A stretch of DNA of 38,880 bases from Candidatus Martarchaeota archaeon (GTDB lineage: Archaea; Micrarchaeota; Micrarchaeia; Micrarchaeales; CABMGC01). Location of the stretch: contig JAMCYP010000025.1 of assembly GCA_023476545.1 (NCBI GenBank), positions 1 to 38,880 on the forward strand. The letters run 5' to 3'. A program made the translations under genes and the position numbers. Below the pieces are notes generated by a model. That model saw only the letters and a program-made list of their open reading frames with translations, ran no database searches and was not told the DNA's origin. Of this stretch, positions 30,134 through 38,386 are shown in pieces (the stretch's first letter is position 1; the number at the start of each line of letters is the position of its first letter).

Positions 30134-31342
30134 ATGGAATACCAGAAATTGATGCAGATAAGGAAGGAGAAGGGTAAGGAAATTGCCTCTACCAAGAAGG
30201 TGAGGCGAGAAGGAAAATACTGGATAGTCCCTTCACAAAGCAGAGACGCACAATACAGGGTTGAACTGACCATAGCGGGAGCGACCTGCACGTGCCCAGA
30301 TTACGCCAAGAGAGGCGTAAGGTGTAAGCATGTCTGGGCAGTGGAATACACCATAGAAAAGAAAACCAACGTTGATGGCTCAACAACGATAACGCAGACC
30401 AAGCGCATAACCTATCCGCAGAACTGGTCTGTCTACACACAGGCGCAGAACGCAGAGGTAAGGCTCTTTGACGGCTTGCTGAAAGACCTTGTCCAGAACG
30501 TGCCAGAGGAGGCGCAGACTATGGGCAGACCACGCATACCTCTGAAAGAGGCAGTCTTTTGCTCCATACAGAAGGTCTATTCTGGGCTTTCAAGCAGAAG
30601 GGCACATTCGCTATATGAGTTTGCTCAGGAAAGACAACAGATAGTGAAAGCACCTAACTACAACACGATAAACTTGACCCTGAACAGACCTGAACTGACT
30701 CCTATACTGCATAACCTTCTTGCCATATCTGCGCTGCCCCTACGAAGCATAGAGACCACTTTCGCAGTAGACTCTACAGGTTTCAGGACTAACCGCTTTA
30801 GCGAGTATGCAAGCGACAAATACGGCACTCCGAAGATGCACGATTGGGTAAAGTTACACGGCGTCTGCGGAACTACCACGAACATAGTGTGCGCCGTGTC
30901 GGTAAGCCCAGAAAGGTCGGGCGACTCTCCGCAATTAGAGCCTCTTATCAGGGAAACCGCACAAGCAGGTTTTCAGATAAAGGAAGTCCTTGCGGATAGC
31001 GCCTACGCCTCACGCAAGAACTATGAAGTCATAGACGAACTCGGCGGAACTGGCTACATACCTTTCAGGGCATACACAAGCGGAAATGCACGAGGCAGCC
31101 TTATATGGAAGAAAGCATTTCTGTTCTTCCAGAACCACGAAGCAGAGTTTATGGAGCATTACCACAAGCGCAGTAATGTGGAGACCACGTTTATGGCGAT
31201 AAAGACAAAGTTCGGCGACACGCTCAAGTCAAAGAACGAAATAGCGCAGGTGAACGAACTCCTGTGCAAACTCATAGCTTACAACCTTTCAGTAGTGATT
31301 GCGGAGATGTTCAATCTGGGCATACAAGCAAACCTCAAGTAG
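30134..31342 (+). CDS. IS5-group DDE transposase with N-terminal SWIM zinc finger
   Basis: A 402-residue transposase. A SWIM finger (C52-x-C54-x9-C64-x-H66, in TCTCPDYAKRGVRCKH) precedes the RNase H-like catalytic core. The DDE triad is Asp213 in AVDSTGF, Asp288 in LADSAYASRKNYE and Glu350 in HKRSNVETTFMAIK, followed by the typical NELLCKLIAYNLSVVI helix. The triad is complete and no frameshift is seen, so it may be active. Upstream AAAGGAATGG may serve as ribosome binding site. DDE enzymes with an SWIM finger are known; here the finger probably helps bind the element ends. Confidence 0.9.
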   Translation: MEYQKLMQIRKEKGKEIASTKKVRREGKYWIVPSQSRDAQYRVELTIAGATCTCPDYAKRGVRCKHVWAVEYTIEKKTNVDGSTTITQTKRITYPQNWSVYTQAQNAEVRLFDGLLKDLVQNVPEEAQTMGRPRIPLKEAVFCSIQKVYSGLSSRRAHSLYEFAQERQQIVKAPNYNTINLTLNRPELTPILHNLLAISALPLRSIETTFAVDSTGFRTNRFSEYASDKYGTPKMHDWVKLHGVCGTTTNIVCAVSVSPERSGDSPQLEPLIRETAQAGFQIKEVLADSAYASRKNYEVIDELGGTGYIPFRAYTSGNARGSLIWKKAFLFFQNHEAEFMEHYHKRSNVETTFMAIKTKFGDTLKSKNEIAQVNELLCKLIAYNLSVVIAEMFNLGIQANLK

Positions 31343-31575
31343 AGCTGTTAAGTATTTCCGAAAAGAACCTTTCGGCACTACTTCGTTTTGGGCAATATGT
31401 AGCACTTATTGGAGATGTTATCCGTATTCTCCCATCCCTCTTATCTTTGAAGACAACAAGTCCATACACTTCAACTCTACCTCGTCTTCGAATTATTTTG
31501 AATCCAGCCATAGATTACCCTATATGACTTGCTCGTAAAGTCTTAAGAATGCTAATTTAGCAAGTCAGAAATCTG
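31343..31575. other. Right non-coding end of the transposon
   Basis: No credible gene is seen in these 233 bases. A hairpin CCGAAA-AGAACC-TTTCGG at 31358-31375 lies just after the transposase stop and may end its transcript. Near the right end are the dyads GCTAATTTAGC (31551-31561) and AGTCAG-AAAT-CTGACT (31563-31578), which overlap the inverted repeat and may be transposase sites. Confidence 0.55.
31358..31375 (+). terminator. Hairpin after the transposase gene
   Basis: Stem CCGAAA/TTTCGG with a six-base loop, 15 bases past the stop codon. No T-run follows, so a terminator role is uncertain. Confidence 0.3.
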
Positions 31576-31592
31576 ACTTTATTAGCAAAGCC
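31576..31592 (-). repeat. Right terminal inverted repeat
   Basis: ACTTTATTAGCAAAGCC, exact inverse of 27335-27351. Confidence 0.92.
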
Positions 31593-31601
31593 CGTTAGCG
31601 A
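31593..31601. repeat. Right target site duplication
   Basis: CGTTAGCGA, identical and in the same orientation as 27326-27334. Confidence 0.9.
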
Positions 31602-31603
31602 CG

Positions 31604-31616
31604 GCAGCGACGCTGC
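31604..31616 (-). terminator. GC-rich hairpin after the S-layer-like gene
   Basis: GCAGC-GAC-GCTGC forms a stem six bases beyond the stop of the secreted-protein gene at 31623. It could end the exporter operon transcript. The transposon target duplication begins only two bases farther on. Confidence 0.35.
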
Positions 31617-31622
31617 GTCTGC

Positions 31623-32837
31623 CTATTTCTTCTGCTTTCGGCCAGTGGACTTGCGTCTTCTGTAAGCGAAGACAGCTATAGCCGCCACCACAACAATAAT
31701 AGCAACACCAACAACCAGGGTAGTCGCTCCTTCGCCACTTACACTCACGAAGTAGTTGTCGGAGCCAGAGAACTGCTGGTTCACGGCGCCGTTGGGCTGC
31801 TTCCACTGCTCGTAGAGCGTGACCGGATAGTTGCCCGGCACTCCTTGCGAGTCGACGCTGACCAGGAAGGTCACGTTCTGCGTCGCTCCCGCCGGCAGGC
31901 TTGCTATGTATGCGGTGCTTGCCACGGGCGTTATCGGATAGCTTGACTGGAGGCTGAGCTGCACCTGCTGCGCGGCGCTCGTCCCGGTGTTCGTTATGGT
32001 GAAGCTGACAGGCACGTCGGTCGCCCCTGGGCCGTAGCTCGCTCCGGCTCCGGTGCCTATGCTGAACTGCGCTGCTGGCGCGATCGAGATGTTTATTGGC
32101 TGCGTGCTCGAGAAGCTCTGGCCCAATGTCGAGGAATAGTAGGACGTAGACGCGACGATGTTCGCGATGCCGACGTTCTGCGACGCTATGAGGAGCGGCT
32201 CGCTGACGCTGGATCCCTGGGTGAGGTTGGAGATGAAGAAGGTGGTCACTGAGCTGAGTATGCTTATTCCAGGTCCTCCAGAAACCGCCACGGTCACGTT
32301 CCTGGCTGTGCCATAGCCAGCGTTCTCTATCACAAGGTCGACAGTCTGGTTCTGGCCGCTGTACAGGGCGGACGGCTCCGGGCTTGACAGCAGCACCTTT
32401 ATCGCAGGCTTGTTCTGCACATAGAAGCTAACGGGCATCGATGACGACGCCACCACCTCTGTGGCCCCCAGCCCATAGTAGCTGGCGTTGAAGTGCACAG
32501 TGTAGGTGCCTGAGGGAGTTGTGGCCGGTATCAGGAAGGTGTAGTTGTAGTATGGCTTGTTCACTCCGGGGTTCACCTCGAATATGTCTGTGCTGTTAGC
32601 CGGAGACATGTTGAATATAGGATAGCTGCCGCTTGCCTGAAGATTGACTGTTTGTACGAAGGATCCGTAGGAGTTGTAAAGTTGGAAGCGTATGGTCGCG
32701 CTTCCACCAGCCACTACTGGATTCGGAGACACCGACACGTTATGTAGCGATAACGCGTTGTCAAGAACAGACTGTGCGCTAACCGCGCAAGTGAGCGCGA
32801 GGAGCGCCACAAACACCCAGAGAATTTTCGTTTTCAT
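31623..32837 (-). CDS. Secreted S-layer-like protein with CARDB-type repeats (COG1361-like)
   Basis: A 404-residue protein with a signal peptide (ILWVFVALLALTCAVSAQ), three or more immunoglobulin-like repeats of the CARDB/COG1361 type (each opening with VSVSPNPVVAGGSATIRF-like strands and using TFLIPATTP or TNTGTSAAQQVQLSL), and a C-terminal helix (VVGVAIIVVVAAIAVFAY) with a basic tail. Many glycosylation sites are seen. Such proteins often sit beside ABC-2 exporters in archaea. It starts 26 bases after the permease stop, so it is the last gene of that operon. The transposon was inserted just beyond its 3' end. Confidence 0.8.
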   Translation of the reverse strand: MKTKILWVFVALLALTCAVSAQSVLDNALSLHNVSVSPNPVVAGGSATIRFQLYNSYGSFVQTVNLQASGSYPIFNMSPANSTDIFEVNPGVNKPYYNYTFLIPATTPSGTYTVHFNASYYGLGATEVVASSSMPVSFYVQNKPAIKVLLSSPEPSALYSGQNQTVDLVIENAGYGTARNVTVAVSGGPGISILSSVTTFFISNLTQGSSVSEPLLIASQNVGIANIVASTSYYSSTLGQSFSSTQPINISIAPAAQFSIGTGAGASYGPGATDVPVSFTITNTGTSAAQQVQLSLQSSYPITPVASTAYIASLPAGATQNVTFLVSVDSQGVPGNYPVTLYEQWKQPNGAVNQQFSGSDNYFVSVSGEGATTLVVGVAIIVVVAAIAVFAYRRRKSTGRKQKK

Positions 32838-32863
32838 CTATTTCACCAAGCATGAAGAGTATA

Positions 32864-34000
32864 TCAAGCCAATTGATCGCTAGTGTTCTTGAAGAATATG
32901 AATGCAAGCGCGACCATCAGCCCCGAGAAGATCAGGAGCACTGCGGTGTCAAGCAACAGACCCCCTATAGGGAGCGAGCCCTTGATCATTATGTCCCTGA
33001 CCGCGTTTACCGCATAGGTCAGCGGATCTATGACCGCGACGCCCTGCAGCACAGGAGGCAGGAGCGATACCGGTACGAACGCTCCTCCAAGGAATGCGGC
33101 CGGCATTGTAATCGTTTGCCCTATGAGCGCGTATGTCTGGAGCTGCTTGGCCCTGACCGCAAGCGCTATCGACAGAGCCCCGAAGCCCAGACCCACAAGG
33201 AAGATTATCCATATGAGCTCGAGCAGACCCAGCAGGCCCGCGGCTATGGTAGCACCCAGGAGCAGGCCTATTGCAAGGCCTATGTAGGCGCTGATCAGCG
33301 ACTGCATCGTCCCGTACGCTATCTTGCTCAACAGTATTGAGAACTTGTTTATCGGAGTGGTGAGGAATGCCTTCAGGTTGCCGAGCTCCCTGTCGCTTAG
33401 CACGGTGAATCCTGCGCTGAAGACGGACCCGAATGCTGCAACCATGATCACTATACCTCCTACAACGAAGCTTTCGTAGTTGCTAGCTGCGCCGTAGGCG
33501 TAGTTGCTAACCACGGGCACGGGGTCTGAGGGAGCGGCAGAAGAGGCAAAGGCGCCGGAGGTTATCTCGCCGCCGAGCTGCGCCGCCTCCTTGCCCACCA
33601 CGCCGTTGACCACTGCGACTGACTGCGGCTGCGCGTTATCAAGATACACATACACGTCGGGTTTGGGAATCATCGAACCTGAAAATCCGCCGGGTATGAC
33701 TATGACTGCGGCGACGCTTCCCTGCGAGAGCAGGCCCATGGCCGCCTGCTGCGTCGTCGAGCTCACCACCTCCAGGCTGTTTCCGGATTGCAGCGCGTTG
33801 ATGAACTGCAGCGAGAGCGGGCCGTTGTCGTAGTTAACAATAGCCACAGGCACGTTTTTTGGAGTGCTCCCGAAAGCCCCGAGCAGTATGATGAATATTA
33901 TAGGGAAGATGAGCGACCTGCCTATGTTGATGCCAAGGTTCTTCTTGAATATCAGCATCTCCCTCAAGAAGAGCGTGTACGCGTCGTTGAATAGTCCCAT
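32864..34000 (-). CDS. ABC-2 type exporter permease
   Basis: About 378 residues with an N-terminal helix (SLIFPIIFIILLGAFG), a large external domain of about 150 residues, then five helices including the ABC-2 signature region AVIDPLTYAVNAVRDIM. This is the YhgE/DrrB-like layout. It forms the membrane channel for the ATPase encoded just upstream. The ATG at 34000 is chosen because the ATPase stop is one base before it and GGAAG precedes it; an earlier ATG at 34027 would overlap the ATPase gene. Substrate unknown; drugs, lipids or surface polymers are all possible. Confidence 0.9.
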   Translation of the reverse strand: MGLFNDAYTLFLREMLIFKKNLGINIGRSLIFPIIFIILLGAFGSTPKNVPVAIVNYDNGPLSLQFINALQSGNSLEVVSSTTQQAAMGLLSQGSVAAVIVIPGGFSGSMIPKPDVYVYLDNAQPQSVAVVNGVVGKEAAQLGGEITSGAFASSAAPSDPVPVVSNYAYGAASNYESFVVGGIVIMVAAFGSVFSAGFTVLSDRELGNLKAFLTTPINKFSILLSKIAYGTMQSLISAYIGLAIGLLLGATIAAGLLGLLELIWIIFLVGLGFGALSIALAVRAKQLQTYALIGQTITMPAAFLGGAFVPVSLLPPVLQGVAVIDPLTYAVNAVRDIMIKGSLPIGGLLLDTAVLLIFSGLMVALAFIFFKNTSDQLA

Positions 34001-34001
34001 C

Positions 34002-34997
34002 TTATCTTCCCCTTCCAAGCATCGCACTTCTCGAGTCCTTGAAGCTTCCCTCCTCGTCCCTCACCGCAGTGCCGGTAAGCTTGAGGAAGACATCGTCTAT
34101 AGTGGGCTCGTGCATACTGATGTTGTGCGCATCGATCTTGCTGGCTGACAGCAGCCTGAGTATCTTCCCCACCTTCTCCACCGGCTTGGATCCGCCCGAA
34201 GCCTCGACCTTGTTGGCGAGCACCTTGGGCTCGAGCCCCGCCTTCTTGAATATCTGTTCCACCTTGGCTAGATCGTCCTTGTCTGCCGCGACCTCGATTA
34301 TGGTGCTCATCCCTATCTTCTGCCTCAGCTCTGACGGCGTGCCGAGCGCTATCAGCTTGCCGTGGTCGATGATGCCTATGCGGTCGCAGAGCTGGTCCGC
34401 TTCCTCCAGGTACTGGGTAGTCATCAGTATGGTGACCTTCTGCTCCTTGTTTATCTTCCTGAGCAGTTCCCATATCTTCGTCCTGTTCTGCACGTCCAAG
34501 CCTGTCGTGGGCTCATCCAGCAATATAACCTCGGGCGTGTGCATCAGCGCCTTCGCGGTCTCCAGCCTGCGCTTCATGCCTCCTGAGAACGTACCCGCGT
34601 ACGCCTTCCTGAAGCCTTCCAGGTCTGCCAGCTCAAGCGCAAAGTCTATGTCCTTCTGCAACTCCTTCTGCGGTATCTGGTACAGCCTGCCGAAAATCAT
34701 CAGGTTGTCCTCGGCAGTCAGCTCGGGCTCGACCACTGTCTCCTGCGTCACTATTCCTATCTGGCCCTTTGCCTTCTCAGGCTCCTTGAGCATGTTTATG
34801 CCGTTAACGCTTATGCCTCCAGAGGTTGGCGCAAGAAGACCGAGCAGCATGTTTATCGTGGTGCTCTTGCCTGCACCGTTAGGACCCAGAAGCCCGAAGA
34901 TCTCGCCCTTCTTGATCTTTAGGTTGACTCCGTTGACCGCGGTGAGCTTGTCGAACTTCTTGACCAGGTTGCTTATCTCTATCGCGTATTCTGACAT
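34002..34997 (-). CDS. ABC exporter ATPase, DrrA-like
   Basis: A 331-residue ATPase. Walker A is GPNGAGKST (residues 38-46), the signature is FSGGM (137-141) and Walker B is VILLDEP (157-163). The H-loop position is Gln (TTQYLEEADQL), which is usual in the DrrA subfamily. A C-terminal domain of about 90 residues, also typical for DrrA, follows. It pairs with the permease one base downstream. It begins four bases after the stop of the PadR regulator gene, giving the order regulator, ATPase, permease, surface protein. Confidence 0.94.
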   Translation of the reverse strand: MSEYAIEISNLVKKFDKLTAVNGVNLKIKKGEIFGLLGPNGAGKSTTINMLLGLLAPTSGGISVNGINMLKEPEKAKGQIGIVTQETVVEPELTAEDNLMIFGRLYQIPQKELQKDIDFALELADLEGFRKAYAGTFSGGMKRRLETAKALMHTPEVILLDEPTTGLDVQNRTKIWELLRKINKEQKVTILMTTQYLEEADQLCDRIGIIDHGKLIALGTPSELRQKIGMSTIIEVAADKDDLAKVEQIFKKAGLEPKVLANKVEASGGSKPVEKVGKILRLLSASKIDAHNISMHEPTIDDVFLKLTGTAVRDEEGSFKDSRSAMLGRGR

Positions 34998-35000
34998 ATT

Positions 35001-35336
35001 CTACATCATCTTGATTACTTCGCGGAATGAGCGCATCATAGCTTTCTTCGATTCCTTCACTATGTGCCTTCCCTTCTGCGTGAGGAGGTAGTTCTTCCTG
35101 ATCACGGCGCCAGCTTTCGCCGTCCTGCTCTTTATGAACCCTTCTCTCTCCAGAGCGGCCATTGTGTTGTATACGTCGTTCTTCGTCATGCCCTCCATGA
35201 TCCAGATCTTCTTGTGGTGCACAGCCTTGATCAGCGCATACGGATATCCGGGCTTCCTGCTGAGATGGGTCATTATCATGACTTTCAGGATGTCTTTCTT
35301 GAAACCCTTGCCTATGTATCTGTCCGTCTCTGCCAA
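35001..35336 (-). CDS. PadR-family transcriptional regulator
   Basis: A 111-residue winged-helix protein: KGFKKDILKVMIMTHLSRKPGYPYALIKAV, then MTKNDVYNTMAALEREGFIKSR as recognition region and the wing AVIRKNYLLTQKGRHIV. The short form without a long C-terminal helix is common in archaea. It starts at a TTG (35336), seven bases after a strong palindrome, and the transcript is probably leaderless or nearly so. PadR proteins repress drug-exporter operons and release on ligand binding; here it is the first gene of such an operon. Confidence 0.88.
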   Translation of the reverse strand: MAETDRYIGKGFKKDILKVMIMTHLSRKPGYPYALIKAVHHKKIWIMEGMTKNDVYNTMAALEREGFIKSRTAKAGAVIRKNYLLTQKGRHIVKESKKAMMRSFREVIKMM

Positions 35337-35342
35337 GCGCCC

Positions 35343-35364
35343 ACTAGTTTAATTTGAAACTAGT
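35343..35364. promoter_or_regulatory. PadR operator
   Basis: ACTAGTTT and AAACTAGT are perfect 8-bp inverted arms around AATTTG. The dyad lies seven bases before the PadR start and covers the expected start of transcription, about 26 bases from the TATA-like ATATTAAAG at 35378-35386. It fits PadR autorepression. Confidence 0.7.
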
Positions 35365-35463
35365 TAAGAGGGACAGATATTAAAGCTTTATCTAACTGAT
35401 GCGAAGTCCGCAAACAATAGCCTATTAACTTTTAGCGAGCATTTATCTGCATCCTGTGGTTTT

Positions 35464-38316
35464 GTGATAAACTACTCAGAGATAGAGGACAAATGGCAGA
35501 AGGCATGGGCCGAAGCCAAGATATTCGAGGGCGAGGTCGGCGAGAAGCCCCCCTATATGGTTACCGCCGCGTTCCCTTATGCCGACATGCCGCAGCACAT
35601 AGGCCACCTGAGGACGTACGGAACAGCGGACGTGCTTGCAAGATACAAGCGCATGCGCGGATTCAACGTGCTCTTCCCAATGGCGTTCCATGCGAGCGCC
35701 ACTCCAATAATAGCGATAGCGAAGAGGATCCAGGACAACGACAAGGAACTGATAGAGACCATGAAGATATTCCACGTGCCTGACGAGGACATAAAGAAGA
35801 TGGTTGACCCTAGGTACATTGCAGAGTACTTCACAAAGGAGCTAGAGACAGGCATGCACGCCGCGGGATACAGCGTCGACTGGAGGAGGAAGTTCGTGTC
35901 AATAGACCCGTTCTTCAGCAAGTTCGTGGAGTGGCAGTTCGGGATACTGAACAGCAAAGGCTACCTGATCCAGGGCAAGCACCCGGTTGGCTGGTGCCCG
36001 CACGACAATAACGCGGTGGGCATGCACGACACCAAGCATGACGTAGAACCGGAGATAGAGGTGGAGACTGCTGTGAGGTTCAAGCTCGACGGCGAGGATG
36101 CATACTTCGTGTGCAGCACCTACAGGCCCGAGACGATATTCGGGGTAACGAACGTCTTCATCAAGCGCGACGCTAGATACGTGCTCTGCAGCATGGGCGA
36201 TGACGGAAAGAGCTACTACATATCAAAGATGTCTGCGGATACGCTGAGCCACCAGACGAAGATAACGGTGAGCAAAGAGCTGGCAGGGGAGGAGCTGCTC
36301 GGCAGGAAGTGCGCAAACCCGATGACGGGCGCACTGGTTCCAGTATATCCGGGCTTCTTCGTCAAGGAGGACGTGGGCACTGGCGTGGTGATGAGCGTGC
36401 CGGCGCACGCCCCCTTCGACTACGCCGCGCTGGAGAGGCTGAGGAAGGATGGCTACCTGATGGATGACATCAAGCCGATAAAGGTGCTTGACGTCCAGAT
36501 CGGAAGGTCGCTGGGCGACGTCTCCGCAGGGGAAGCAAAGCCGACGCAGCTTGACGTGCCCGCTCTAGCTTATCTTGAGATACTTCACACCAAACCAGAC
36601 GCAATAGACGACATGCTCGAGTTCGCCACAAAGCTGGAGTACAGGGAGGAGTCGCACTGGGGCAAGATGATAGTCAAGGGATACGAGGGCATGAGCGAAC
36701 CCGCGGCGAGGGAGAGGGTAAGGAAGGAGCTGGAGGCCAAGGGCGACGCGTTCGACATATACGTGCTGCAGAACGCGCCCGTGGTGTGCAGGTGCGGCAC
36801 TCCGGTAGTGGTCAAGGTTGTTGATGACCAGTGGTTCCTGAACTACGGCGACGCAAAATGGAAGGACACAACTAAGGAGGCCTTCGGGAAGATAAACATG
36901 CTTCCGGAGAAGTCGCGCAACGCGTTCTCCGCGGCGATAGACTGGATAGACCTCAGAGCTGTGGCCAGGGCGAGGGGCCTGGGCACGAAGTTCCCGCTCG
37001 ACAGAAACTTCATCATAGAGCCGCTCTCAGATTCGACGATCTATCCCTCATTCTATACCATAAGCAATGCGATACGCGGCATAGACGTAGAGAAACTCAA
37101 GCCAGAGTTCTTTGATTACGTCTACAGGAAGGTTGGAGACCTCGACGCCGTGGCGAAGTCCACGGGCATAGACTATTCTGTGATAAAGAGGTGCAGGGAA
37201 GCATTCGAGTACTGGTACCAGTACACGTCAAGGCACTCGGGCTCCGACCTGGTCTTCAACCACCTGACCATGTACATCTTCAACCACGTGGCTGTCTTCG
37301 ACAAGGCTTACTGGCCGAAGCAAATAGTCACGAACGCGCTCGTCAACTACGAGGGCGAAAAGATGAGCAAGAGCCTGGGCAACATAGTGCCGCTGCTCGA
37401 TGGCGTCAAGAAGTACGGGGCTGACCCGCTCAGGATAAACATCATAGGGGCCACAGACCTCCATACAGAATCCGAGTTCAGCAACGCTGCAGTATCTGGC
37501 ATCAAGGAACGGCTCGGTTACCTGTACGACACGATAGGCGAACTCGGAAAGCTTGAGTCGGGAGAGCTGAAGCGCATAGACTACTGGCTCTACTCCAAAC
37601 TGAGCGCCAAGATAGAGCACTCCACGGACTCGATGGAGAAGCTCGAACTGCGCGACGCCTACACATCAGTATTCTATGAGAGCATTCTAGAGCTGAGGAG
37701 GTACTTCGCCCGCGGAGGGAACAACGTCATAGCCGTGAAGGACTTCCTGTCGGACGTGGTGCTGATGCTGCAGCCCATAGCGCCCCACATGGCGGAGGAG
37801 ATGTGGCACATGCTCGACAACGACACCTTCGCCTCCGCAGAGAAGTGGCCGGTCTCCGATTCCGGAATGCGCAACGAGAAGGTCGAGCTGCTCGAGGAGC
37901 TGGTAGACAGCACCATAACAGACGCGAAGCAGGTCGGCGCGCTCATGGAGAAGAAGACTGGAAAGAAGGCAGCGAAGCTGCACGTGATAGTAGCCTCAGG
38001 CTGGAAGAGGAAGCTTGTAAACGCCATAGCAAAGGAGAGGAACATAAGCAAGGCGCTGGAGAGCCTTCAGGGTGAGCCTGCGTCCGACAAGGAGCAGGCG
38101 TCGAAACTGGCGGGCGCGCTCGCAAAGAAGGTGAACGAGATAAGAGGAGTGAGCACGACGCAGGAGGAGGAGCTTGACGGGCTGCGCGAGGCTTCGGCGT
38201 ACATGGCCAAGCAACTCGGTTGCGAGGTCTCGGTGGAGGCCGAGGGCGGTTCCAGGTCGCAGCGTGCTGCGCGTTCGATGCCGATGAAGCCAAGCCTGGA
38301 CATAGACTCGGCGTGA
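35464..38316 (+). CDS. leuS: Leucyl-tRNA synthetase, archaeal type
   Basis: A 950-residue class I synthetase that charges tRNA-Leu. The HIGH motif is HIGH (residues 45-48, in QHIGHLRTYG) and KMSKS is intact in EGEKMSKSLGN. The editing CP1 domain is present with the STYRPETIFGVTN strand and VPAHAPFDY, which in archaeal LeuRS has the catalytic Asp. The C-terminal domain of about 180 residues follows the archaeal/eukaryal pattern, with a Ser/Met/Pro-rich last 30 residues. Translation starts at GTG 35464. tRNA-Leu(CAG) is at the other end of the window. Confidence 0.96.
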   Translation: MINYSEIEDKWQKAWAEAKIFEGEVGEKPPYMVTAAFPYADMPQHIGHLRTYGTADVLARYKRMRGFNVLFPMAFHASATPIIAIAKRIQDNDKELIETMKIFHVPDEDIKKMVDPRYIAEYFTKELETGMHAAGYSVDWRRKFVSIDPFFSKFVEWQFGILNSKGYLIQGKHPVGWCPHDNNAVGMHDTKHDVEPEIEVETAVRFKLDGEDAYFVCSTYRPETIFGVTNVFIKRDARYVLCSMGDDGKSYYISKMSADTLSHQTKITVSKELAGEELLGRKCANPMTGALVPVYPGFFVKEDVGTGVVMSVPAHAPFDYAALERLRKDGYLMDDIKPIKVLDVQIGRSLGDVSAGEAKPTQLDVPALAYLEILHTKPDAIDDMLEFATKLEYREESHWGKMIVKGYEGMSEPAARERVRKELEAKGDAFDIYVLQNAPVVCRCGTPVVVKVVDDQWFLNYGDAKWKDTTKEAFGKINMLPEKSRNAFSAAIDWIDLRAVARARGLGTKFPLDRNFIIEPLSDSTIYPSFYTISNAIRGIDVEKLKPEFFDYVYRKVGDLDAVAKSTGIDYSVIKRCREAFEYWYQYTSRHSGSDLVFNHLTMYIFNHVAVFDKAYWPKQIVTNALVNYEGEKMSKSLGNIVPLLDGVKKYGADPLRINIIGATDLHTESEFSNAAVSGIKERLGYLYDTIGELGKLESGELKRIDYWLYSKLSAKIEHSTDSMEKLELRDAYTSVFYESILELRRYFARGGNNVIAVKDFLSDVVLMLQPIAPHMAEEMWHMLDNDTFASAEKWPVSDSGMRNEKVELLEELVDSTITDAKQVGALMEKKTGKKAAKLHVIVASGWKRKLVNAIAKERNISKALESLQGEPASDKEQASKLAGALAKKVNEIRGVSTTQEEELDGLREASAYMAKQLGCEVSVEAEGGSRSQRAARSMPMKPSLDIDSA

Positions 38317-38345
38317 GTCCCAACAGAAAAACGATTCTGCACGGC

Positions 38346-38358
38346 AAATTTATATAGC
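38346..38358 (+). promoter_or_regulatory. TATA box of the DUF218-like gene
   Basis: AAATTTATATAGC, 29-41 bases before the ATG at 38387, in the 70-base gap after leuS. AGCGGG just before the ATG is a weak ribosome binding site. Confidence 0.55.
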
Positions 38359-38386
38359 CAGAAAACCAAATTTTATCTCGAGCGGG

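Larger units (their letters stand above)
27335..31592. mobile_element. 4.26-kb transposon carrying restriction-modification cargo
   Basis: The element is bounded by exact 17-bp inverted repeats starting GGCTTTGCTAATAAAGT and by 9-bp direct repeats. It holds, in order, an HNH nuclease and TBP-like gene (plus strand), an adenine methyltransferase and a zinc-ribbon gene (minus strand) and a SWIM-DDE transposase (plus strand). Gene content differs in composition from the host: the methyltransferase is strongly A+T-rich. The insertion lies in the gap between two co-directional host genes and disrupts neither. All boundaries are seen directly; the family of the transposase (IS5-like group) is by motif. 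Confidence 0.92.

Noticed and set aside
27335-31592. Composite transposon with two insertion sequences
   Set aside because: Only one transposase is present and the ends are simple short inverted repeats.
34039-35091. Open frame of 350 codons on the plus strand
   Set aside because: Antisense to the ABC ATPase, which has all its motifs; composition is Ser-rich and shadow-like.
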